Both the position numbers and the translations under genes were made by a program. Below, piece after piece: positions 1 to 4,685 of a DNA stretch of 6,740 nt. Position 1 is the stretch's first letter. Every line of letters starts with the position of its first letter. This DNA comes from CAYSHJ01 sp964589725 (GTDB lineage: Bacteria; Planctomycetota; Planctomycetia; Planctomycetales; Planctomycetaceae). The notes below the pieces were generated by a model. The model did not search any database. It saw nothing but the letters and a program-made list of their open reading frames with translations, and was not told the DNA's origin. The stretch lies in contig CAZPUJ010000053.1 in NCBI GenBank assembly GCA_964589725.1, positions 1 through 6,740 of the forward strand, given 5' to 3'.

Positions 1-208
1 CGCGATCGCCTTCCCGGTCTTCGAGGAAAAAAGTTTCTCGCGCGAAGAAGAAGGTGGCGACTTCGAACCGCGCGAATCGCTGATTGTCGACGTCACCAAT
101 GACGGTCGACCCGACCTCGTCCTGCTGATCCACGACCGCATCTTGATCTACCCACAAGACGACGGCCACCCCGACGACGCAGCGATTAAAAAGGCCGCCT
201 CGCGATGA
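1..208 (+). CDS. C-terminal end of a VCBS/FG-GAP-like repeat protein (partial)
   Basis: The reading frame is open from the window edge (first full codon at base 2) to TGA at 206-208, giving 68 residues of a gene that begins outside the window. The segment DVTNDGRPDLVLLIHDRILI has the D-x-T/N-x-D-G-x-x-D calcium-loop pattern and following hydrophobic strand of VCBS/FG-GAP beta-propeller repeats, and then YPQDD. Planctomycetes carry many large secreted proteins that end this way. The last residues are acidic then basic (HPDDAAIKKAASR), as in a free C-terminus. It converges with the minus-strand block that ends at 261. The function of the whole protein cannot be judged from this end; the propeller assignment rests on one repeat only. 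Confidence 0.6.
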   Translation, partial: AIAFPVFEEKSFSREEEGGDFEPRESLIVDVTNDGRPDLVLLIHDRILIYPQDDGHPDDAAIKKAASR

Positions 209-226
209 ACCCCGTCTCCGACTGAT

Positions 227-264
227 TCTCGCCCTGCGGTGTCGGCGAGAGCCGGCGACGCTAC
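227..264 (-). repeat. GTAG-headed hairpin repeat (REP-like) at the stop of the orphan kinase tail
   Basis: Read on the minus strand this begins GTAGCGTCGCCGG at 264. It contains an imperfect hairpin (GTCGcCG / CGcCGAC) and then a perfect 7-bp inverted repeat, TCTCGCC / GGCGAGA (plus-strand arms 227-233 and 244-250, 10-base loop). The TAG stop codon of the kinase tail fragment (261-263) is part of the GTAG head. It lies between two convergent reading frames (ends at 208 and 261), so the hairpin could also act as a bidirectional transcription end, but no T-tract follows on either side. The REP-like assignment is an inference from the GTAG head plus hairpin architecture. Confidence 0.45.
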
Positions 265-432
265 TTCCACACGTGGGCGAATTGGAGTGCTCGCTGACGG
301 ACTGGTTCAGTGATGGTTTGATCGACGGCAATGGCAGCGAGCCATTCGGTCTGGGGCTTGCCCTGGTCACGCAGAAAGCGGATCAGACTCAACCCCTCAA
401 GCTCCGCTCGCAAGTCCGGCGTCCACAACCGC
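261..432 (-). pseudogene. Orphan C-terminal tail of a WD40 Ser/Thr kinase (gene remnant)
   Basis: The minus strand from about 432 down to TAG at 261-263 encodes a 55-residue segment starting WTPDLRAELEGLSLIRFL and ending ALQFAHVWK. Aligned by eye without gaps, 40 of 55 residues match the C-terminus of the full kinase in this window (its residues 728-782, WTPALRAEREALSLIRFL to ALQFARDWK); the DNA is also plainly similar. In the full gene this tail directly follows the last WD40 repeat. Here no WD40 repeat or kinase domain precedes it; the frame instead opens inside the end of the PIN toxin gene (TTG at 464, ATG at 461, overlapping the toxin stop by 11-14 bases). It is best read as the 3' scar of a lost tandem paralogue. 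It might still be translated as a 66-67-residue peptide coupled to the toxin, but nothing supports a function. Confidence 0.75.
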
Positions 433-450
433 TCATTGCACAACTTCGCG

Positions 451-873
451 CTACCGCTCATCAAAGAACAGATTCCGAAAGGCCTGCCGATTTCGGTAAC
501 GGTAAACCGTGAAGTCCGAATCGACCGACGCGATGTCGCGAGATCCTAAACGCTCACATAACGCGACGAGCGTCGCATCGGTGAAGTCCATCGGACGATC
601 GGCGTACTTTTGCAGCAGTTCCAGCATGCGGTCCCAATCGGCCGCTTCCGGTTCGATGAGGACCACGGCTCCGTTGCGGACCCACTGCCAGAAATCAAGC
701 TGTGCTTGCCGACTGAAATCCAACAGGTAAGAAACCTCGGTCACGACTGCCAGGTTGGAGGCGGCTCGTCCTTTCAACCGCTGGATGAACCGCAATGCGT
801 CCGCATGAAAACGGTCGTCTTTATCGAACAGCGCGACCAATGGTCCGGAGTCAACGACGACGGTGGCGGGCAT
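451..873 (-). CDS. vapC: PIN-domain ribonuclease toxin, VapC type
   Basis: A 140-residue protein of normal VapC/PIN size. The PIN acidic residues are all visible: D8 in VVVDSGPL, E46 in VVTEVSYLL, D96 and D99 in MDFTDATLVAL, and D118 in ASVDSDF. The order and spacing match a PIN nuclease fold, and all expected acids are present, so the toxin looks active. VapC toxins are Mg-dependent endoribonucleases, usually cutting tRNA or rRNA; the target of this one cannot be told from sequence. The ATG at 871-873 lies inside the end of the antitoxin gene (overlap 851-873), the usual translational coupling of a toxin to an upstream antitoxin. The stop TAG at 451-453 runs into the orphan kinase tail. The pair sits between two copies of a kinase tail, suggesting arrival as a cassette. 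Confidence 0.88.
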   Translation of the reverse strand: MPATVVVDSGPLVALFDKDDRFHADALRFIQRLKGRAASNLAVVTEVSYLLDFSRQAQLDFWQWVRNGAVVLIEPEAADWDRMLELLQKYADRPMDFTDATLVALCERLGSRDIASVDSDFTVYRYRNRQAFRNLFFDER

Positions 874-1105
874 TCAGTTTATCTCGCACAATCTGTTTGC
901 GGTTTCGCGACAAGTCCGAGCATCCGCTGCCCACCTTGCCGAACAGGTCTTTCCCCAACTCCCAGGCGACTGGCACATCAGCGTCAGCATTCAGGAATGC
1001 TTGCAAGCAGTCGCGAATGAGTTGCGATTTGGAAACTCGCTTGCGCGACGCGGCGCGAGCCAATTCTTTTTCCAAGGGCACCGGCAACCGAACGGTGACG
1101 GACAT
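851..1105 (-). CDS. vapB: Ribbon-helix-helix antitoxin of the VapBC-type pair
   Basis: An 84-residue basic protein. The N-terminus, SVTVRLPVPLEKELARAA, followed by SKSQLIRDCLQAFL (to about residue 38), is a classic ribbon-helix-helix DNA-binding unit of the CopG/RHH type: a short beta strand, helix, then a second helix after a Ser-Lys-Ser turn. The C-terminal half has AWELGKDLFGKVGSG and DLSRNRKQIVRDKL, the arrangement seen in antitoxins that wrap a PIN toxin. It should dimerise, bind its own promoter and block the toxin. The start ATG (1103-1105) is fixed by an AGGAG Shine-Dalgarno at 1113-1117 with a 7-base spacer. Its TGA (851-853) lies 23 bases inside the toxin gene. Confidence 0.88.
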   Translation of the reverse strand: MSVTVRLPVPLEKELARAASRKRVSKSQLIRDCLQAFLNADADVPVAWELGKDLFGKVGSGCSDLSRNRKQIVRDKLNARHRRR

Positions 1106-1160
1106 GAGACATCTCCTGAAATGTCCGACAAGATGTAAGACACCGCGACCGCCAAGTCAA
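1101..1160 (-). promoter_or_regulatory. Candidate promoter, operator and RBS of the toxin-antitoxin operon
   Basis: On the minus strand a TTGACT box (1155-1160) is followed after 16 bases by TTACAT (1133-1138), a good -35 with a poor -10. Downstream lies an inverted repeat GACAT-N8-ATGTC (plus-strand GACAT 1108-1112, ATGTC 1121-1125) that straddles the AGGAG SD (1113-1117); a further GACAT overlaps the start codon (1101-1105), and ACA-AGA-TGT (1128-1136) overlaps the -10. RHH antitoxins bind short palindromes of this kind to repress their own operon. The SD is firm; the promoter and operator are inferred from pattern only. Confidence 0.4.
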
Positions 1161-1200
1161 CGCCGTGTCTTGTTTTGCCGATCCTCGACGCGAAGACGGA

Positions 1201-1222
1201 CGGGCAAGAGTGCCCAACCTAC
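1201..1222 (-). repeat. GTAG-headed hairpin repeat (REP-like) at the kinase stop codon
   Basis: Read on the minus strand: GTAGGTTGGGCACTCTTGCC starting at 1222. The core is a hairpin with a 5-bp stem GGGCA/TGCCC (plus-strand arms 1202-1206 and 1211-1215) and a 4-base loop. The kinase TAG stop (1219-1221) is part of the GTAG head. Its sequence differs from the repeat at 227-264 and from the pair inside the kinase, so it belongs to another family with the same architecture. It may weakly attenuate readthrough into the TA promoter region, but there is no T-tract. Confidence 0.5.
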
Positions 1223-3570
1223 GGCTTCCAGTCGCGGGCGAATTGCAGGGCCCCCTGACGGACTGGCTCAGTGATGGTCTGGTCCGCCGCAATGGCGTCG
1301 AGCCATTTGGACTGGGATTGGCCTTGGGCACTCAGAAAGCGGATCAGACTCAACGCCTCACGCTCCGCTCGCAACGCCGGCGTCCACGGCCGAGCGTCCC
1401 AGACCTTCACCGTTCCATCGAAGCTTGCCGACGCCAGCCGTGTCCCGTCCGCGCTAAACGCCACGTCGCTGACCGCGCCGGTGTGCCCTTTCAACGTGAG
1501 TACCTCCTGACCATTCGCGGCGTCCCACACTTTCACTGTTTGATCCTCACTTGCCGACGCCAGCCGTTTCCCGTCTGGGTTAAACGCCACGCTCCTGACT
1601 CCGCCGGTGTGCCCTTTCAACGTGAGCGTCTCCTGACCGCTCGTGGCGTCCCAAAACTTCACCGTCTGATCCATGCTTGCCGACGCCAGCCGTTTCCCGT
1701 CTGGGCTAAACGCCACGCTCCAGACCGAGTCGGCGTGCCCTTTCAACGTGAGCGTCTCCTGACCGCTTGCGGCGTCCCACACTTTCACCGTCTGATCCTC
1801 GCTTGCCGCCGCCGCCACCCGTTTCCCATCGGGGCTAAACGCCACGTTCGTGACCCCGTTGGTCTGCCCTTTCAATGTGAGCGTCTCCTGACCGCTCGTG
1901 GCGTCCCACAGCTTCACTGTCTGGTCGTAGCTTGCAGACGCCAGCCGTTTCCCGTCCGGGCTGAATGCCACGCTTGTGACCCAACCGGTGTGCCCTTCAA
2001 GACTCATCTGGTAGGAATGGGCCAGGCGGTTCCAGAAATGCCACTCGAAGCCGCGCAGCTCGTCTTGTCCCGATTGTGGTCGTGTTCCTCTGAGCAATTC
2101 TCGGAGTCGGCCGACACGGTCATTCTCCCAAGCTATCTGGGCCAAATTCATGTGTGCCACGTAAAGATGCCTCTGGCTCAATTTCAAATTTGCTTTTGCC
2201 ACATCCGCTTCTTGTTTGCCCCACCAAGCCAAGCCGGAAGCTACACTCGTACCGACGACGAGCAGGATCGCAACCGACGTCACCAGTCCGGCCACCACGG
2301 GATTCCGTCGGCACCAGCGCCAGGCGCGTTCGGGCTTACTCACGGGGCGCGCGGTGATTGGCTCGCCGCTAAGAAAGCGTTGCAGGTCGGCGGCGACGTC
2401 GGCGGTGGCGTAGCGCTTGTGCGGTTCTTTTTGCAGGCACTTCAGCGCGATAGTCTCCAGGTCGAGCGGGACTCCGGCGTTGAGTTGCCGCAGCGAGACC
2501 CGTTCTTGTTCCAACACTTGCAGCAACGTGTCCAGCGCACGGGCGGCTTGGAACGGCGGGCGGCCGGTGAGCAGGCAATACAGGATCGCTCCCAGCGAGT
2601 AGATGTCGGCGGCGGGGCCGATCTCGTGCCCTTTGCCCGACGCTTGCTCGGGCGGCATGTAGCTGGGAGTCCCCATCACCGCGCCGCTGGCGGTCAGGTC
2701 GCTGCCTTGTTGTTTGGCGAGTCCGAAGTCGGTGACCTTGGGAATGTAGGTCAGGCTTTCCAGCCTGACCCCGCCTTGAAAAGTCGCACGCTTGGTCGTC
2801 GAAGTATCGTGTGAGTCAGGCTGGAAAGCCTGACCTACGGTCAGCAGCACGTTGGCGGGTTTCAGGTCGCGATGCACGACGCCCGCCAGGTGTGCCGCAT
2901 GAACGGCTTCGGCGATCGTGCGTAGCAAACGAGCCGCGTTCTCCGGCGGAAGCGGGCCGCCTCGGAGTTTCTCGGCGAGCGTTCCCCCCTCGCAGTATTC
3001 CAGCGAGAAGTACGGCTGACCGTCGTGCTGGCCGACTTCATAGACCTGCACGACATTCGGATGTCGCAGCCGAGCAATGGCATCGGCTTCCGACAGAAAC
3101 CGCGCTCGCTCGACCGGCCCGGCACGAGCGGCGGCCAGCACCATCTTCAGCGCGACGATCCGCTTCGGCATGAGTTGCTGAGCTTTGTAAACGACACCCA
3201 TTCCGCCACGGCCCAGTTCAGCGAGAATCTCGTAGCCGGGGATCGAGAGCGTAACAACAGACTGCTTGCTGTGCGCGGCGTCTTTGGAGTCTGTGTCGGA
3301 GTCCGCGCGTCCAATGATCGTGACCGCTTCGCTGGGACTGACCGATCCCGAACTCACTTCAGCAGCAGCGGCATTGGTCGAGACGCAACTCTGCTCCTTT
3401 GGCAGCACCGTCGACTGGTCAGCCAAGTTTCGGATTTTCTCGGTAGTCGGAAACAACTCGGACAGCACCGATGCGTCGTCGCGAACCAGTCGGACGTAGT
3501 CCTCGCGAGCGGGCGACTCACCCTGTTGAACCCGGCACTCAACGTCTACGGCAATCAACTCACACAGCAA
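1219..3570 (-). CDS. Membrane-anchored Ser/Thr protein kinase with WD40 repeats (N-terminus cut off by a stop codon)
   Basis: A Hanks-type protein kinase, 783 residues if read from the TTG at 3568-3570. The kinase domain spans about residues 113-397: Gly loop GRGGMGVV (120-127), VALK lysine K142, helix-C Glu E161, catalytic loop HRDLKPAN (233-240; D235), DFG 281-283, and PPE at 306-308 in place of APE. All catalytic residues are present, so it could phosphorylate Ser/Thr. A hydrophobic segment (about 424-450) is a likely membrane helix. Five WD40 repeats follow (about 519-727), then a 55-residue tail. The stretch 245-275 is a repeat-derived insert between the catalytic loop and DFG. The frame continues upstream in family-like sequence (3580-3726) beyond an in-frame TAA at 3577-3579, so the TTG start is forced by that stop rather than natural. 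A GGAG nine bases upstream of TTG could allow reinitiation. Either the gene is a recent pseudogene, it is re-started, or the TAA is a sequence error. The substrate is unknown. Confidence 0.88.
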   Translation of the reverse strand: MLCELIAVDVECRVQQGESPAREDYVRLVRDDASVLSELFPTTEKIRNLADQSTVLPKEQSCVSTNAAAAEVSSGSVSPSEAVTIIGRADSDTDSKDAAHSKQSVVTLSIPGYEILAELGRGGMGVVYKAQQLMPKRIVALKMVLAAARAGPVERARFLSEADAIARLRHPNVVQVYEVGQHDGQPYFSLEYCEGGTLAEKLRGGPLPPENAARLLRTIAEAVHAAHLAGVVHRDLKPANVLLTVGQAFQPDSHDTSTTKRATFQGGVRLESLTYIPKVTDFGLAKQQGSDLTASGAVMGTPSYMPPEQASGKGHEIGPAADIYSLGAILYCLLTGRPPFQAARALDTLLQVLEQERVSLRQLNAGVPLDLETIALKCLQKEPHKRYATADVAADLQRFLSGEPITARPVSKPERAWRWCRRNPVVAGLVTSVAILLVVGTSVASGLAWWGKQEADVAKANLKLSQRHLYVAHMNLAQIAWENDRVGRLRELLRGTRPQSGQDELRGFEWHFWNRLAHSYQMSLEGHTGWVTSVAFSPDGKRLASASYDQTVKLWDATSGQETLTLKGQTNGVTNVAFSPDGKRVAAAASEDQTVKVWDAASGQETLTLKGHADSVWSVAFSPDGKRLASASMDQTVKFWDATSGQETLTLKGHTGGVRSVAFNPDGKRLASASEDQTVKVWDAANGQEVLTLKGHTGAVSDVAFSADGTRLASASFDGTVKVWDARPWTPALRAEREALSLIRFLSAQGQSQSKWLDAIAADQTITEPVRQGALQFARDWKP
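1393..2010 (-). repeat. Five tandem WD40 repeats (about 126-base DNA units)
   Basis: Five copies of a 42-residue unit, with VAFSPDGKRLASAS, DQTVKVWDA and SGQETLTLKGH as the recurring blocks, cover kinase residues about 521-726. One unit (the second in protein order) has an extra Ala and is 129 bases. The units are also very alike at DNA level, for example around the recurring GCCAGCCGTTTCCCGTC on the plus strand. This is unusual for an old beta-propeller and suggests recent unit duplication or gene conversion. Five blades are fewer than the usual seven, so a closed propeller may need extra strands from the region just before (about 460-520) or a partner. Confidence 0.8.
2746..2838. repeat. 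Inverted pair of GTAG-headed palindromes, in-frame insert in the kinase
   Basis: Left arm 2746-2769 and right arm 2815-2838 are perfect 24-base reverse complements, with 45 bases between them. Each arm is GTAG plus an inner palindrome: GTCAGGCT-TTCC-AGCCTGAC in one, GTCAGGCT-GGAA-AGCCTGAC in the other. The layout, two GTAG-headed REPs facing each other, is like a BIME. The whole is exactly 93 bases, so it keeps the kinase frame and encodes 31 residues, from VGQAFQPD to VRLESLTY (residues 245-275). Peptides of these two types recur inside planctomycete proteins, from memory. The arms and their symmetry are seen directly; mobilisation by a RAYT-type transposase is inferred. Confidence 0.85.
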
Positions 3571-3576
3571 CTCCGC

Positions 3577-3726
3577 TTACTCCGAGACCGGCACGCGATC
3601 GAGGTACGTCTGCATCTCCGGCCGCCGCCCCGCGCGCCATTCGACTTCAAATGCGTCGATACACTCTTCGCGCCGGTCCCACACCGCCGAAGGTAAACTG
3701 TCGCGTCGCTGATCCGGCTCGTTCAT
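3577..3726 (-). pseudogene. N-terminal piece of the WD40 kinase, separated by an in-frame TAA
   Basis: From ATG at 3724-3726 the frame reads 49 residues, MNEPDQRRDSLPSAVWDRRE through DAFEVEWRAGRRPEMQTYL and DRVPVSE, to TAA at 3577-3579. It is the same frame as the kinase: after the TAA come Ala-Glu and then the TTG from which the kinase is read. The joined text, ...YLDRVPVSE-stop-AELLCELIAVDVECR, matches the style of the N-terminal helical region typical of planctomycete WD40 kinases (DAFE.WRAG.RP....YL then LL.EL...D.E.R), so one codon in the middle of a conserved region has become a stop. Total length with the stop codon read through would be 835 residues. The SD before the ATG is weak (AGG, 7-base spacer). 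The frame is open further upstream to 3966, but that part does not look protein-like. Confidence 0.75.
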
Positions 3727-4158
3727 GGCAAGCCTACTTGTGTCGCCGTGCGACGGCCACTCGCGGATTCCGCAGGCCATCGCCAACGGGTGCGGACGTG
3801 TTGATACCGCGAGCCATCGCCGACGGCAACTCTCGGATGGTTTCGTCAGCCGATCGTGATCCGCGATCCGTTCGTCAGACGTCGGGTGCGGAAACATCGC
3901 CTCTCGGCTACGGCTGATCACGTCCGCATCGTTCCGTTCGAGCAGCGGGCCGAGGACCGTAATCAAGTCGCGTCAAGAGCTGAATCGCTTCGTCACCAAC
4001 GCCGCGATTTCGTTTGCTTCGCTGAATCACTTGATCACGCAAGTCTCGTTGGTCAATCTTCAGTCGCCCGCCATCTCGCGGGTAGGCAAGTTTCGGCATC
4101 CGGATCGTGGCGAATAGCGGCTTCGAATTGAACAACGCACGCAAAGGAGAATCGTGCA
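3727..4158. other. Divergent intergenic region with possible decayed coding sequence and a short direct repeat
   Basis: No gene can be supported here. It is the shared upstream region of the minus-strand kinase and the plus-strand small gene. Two 20-base direct repeats, CCGCaggccatcgccaACGG at 3770-3789 and a copy at 3807-3826 with 17 of 20 matches, lie 44-100 bases before the kinase ATG and could be regulatory. On the minus strand, 3908-4099 encodes the protein-like text MPKLAYPRDGGRLKIDQRDL... to GDEAIQLLTRLD in one frame. A second frame holds ITVLGPLLERNDADVISRSR (about 3907-3966), preceded by SEANEIAALVTKRF and an in-frame TGA. This may be a broken small gene, but I recognise no family. 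Confidence 0.35.
4144..4150 (+). promoter_or_regulatory. Strong ribosome binding site that sets a GTG start
   Basis: AAGGAGA at 4144-4150 is a near-consensus Shine-Dalgarno. It lies 8 bases before the GTG at 4159-4161, which decides the start of the small gene; no competing ATG is suitably placed. Confidence 0.75.
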
Positions 4159-4383
4159 GTGGCCCATCCAAGACGCAAACTCACCGCCGCTGAAAGGCGA
4201 GCGCGGCGCGAGCGAACAAAGAACTTCATGACCATCTTCATCAACGGCAAGCAAAAGCGGATGCCGCGGCCTCCGACGATTGACTGCTTGCCCGTCGAGG
4301 AATTCATCGCTCGGAATGCCGATCCGATTTGGTTGCACCAGAACGAACTGTGGGAGCTAATGAGTCCTGATCAGGAAACGTAA
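4159..4383 (+). CDS. Small basic hypothetical protein
   Basis: A 74-residue protein starting at GTG behind a strong SD. The first half is very basic (MAHPRRKLTAAERRARRERT, then KNFMTIFINGKQKRMPRPPT), followed by an acidic, Trp-containing C-terminus (DCLPVEEFIARNADPIWLHQ, then NELWELM). The blocks FINGKQKR, RPPTID and ARNADPIWLHQNE look like a small conserved planctomycete protein of unknown role; this is from memory and I cannot check it. There is no signal peptide, membrane helix or known motif. The basic N-terminal helix could bind nucleic acid or the ribosome, but this is a guess from charge only. It is divergent from the kinase and 302 bases before the esterase, so it is probably its own transcription unit. 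Confidence 0.7.
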   Translation: MAHPRRKLTAAERRARRERTKNFMTIFINGKQKRMPRPPTIDCLPVEEFIARNADPIWLHQNELWELMSPDQET

Positions 4384-4685
4384 TCACGGTTGACGGATCA
4401 AGGACTTCGCGCCGGCGGAGATGTTCACGGATGTCAGCGAGCATGCCTTTCCGTTTCCGCGTACGCTCGGCGGGGTTGATTCTACCGACGCGCATCACAT
4501 GAAGGATGCGGTGTTCACGATTCCGACAACCGCGCTGTTCCTGCCAGAACGACTGACACGCTCTCGGCAAGAGACGTCGATATTGGCACGGCAACACGCC
4601 GTGCGTTGAAACTCTTGGCTAACCTGAAGAAACTCTTCGTGACTTCTCGTGCGATCATCTCGACTCGGAACTTGGACGGATCAAC
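4384..4685. other. Intergenic stretch without a confident gene
   Basis: About 300 bases between the small hypothetical gene and the esterase. A plus-strand frame from 4394 to 4609 (ATG at 4421) reads DFAPAEMFTDVSEHAFPFPR and then GGVDSTDAHHMKDAVFTIPT. Another plus frame reads RDVDIGTATRRALKLLANLK to a TGA that overlaps the esterase ATG (ATGA, 4686-4689). Both look partly protein-like, but neither has an SD-backed start or a family I know, and the minus strand is open here too. They may be scraps of a broken gene. No hairpin terminator with a T-tract is seen. Confidence 0.3.

Noticed and set aside
227..250. Intrinsic terminator between the convergent genes
   Set aside because: There is a 7-bp stem but a 10-base loop and no T-tract on either side; it is described as part of a hairpin repeat instead.
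610..1274. Plus-strand frames over the toxin-antitoxin region
   Set aside because: The minus strand carries clear PIN acids and an RHH fold with an SD; the plus frames show no family features.
1393..2010. Regularly spaced DNA repeats as a CRISPR array
   Set aside because: The periodicity is 126 bases, the units are contiguous without unique spacers, and they encode WD40 blades.
1165..2814. 549-residue open frame on the plus strand
   Set aside because: It is fully antisense to the kinase and WD40 region. Its repeated CRRQPFPV-type text is only the other-strand reading of the WD40 DNA repeats; it has no SD or family features.
3025..3696. 223-residue open frame on the plus strand
   Set aside because: It is antisense to the kinase N-terminal half, where the Gly loop, VALK lysine and helix C are clear on the minus strand.
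3727..3966. Upstream extension of the kinase N-terminal frame to a start at 3966
   Set aside because: The frame is open, but the added text is Arg/Ser/Pro-rich and unlike the family; the ATG at 3726 gives the expected N-terminus.
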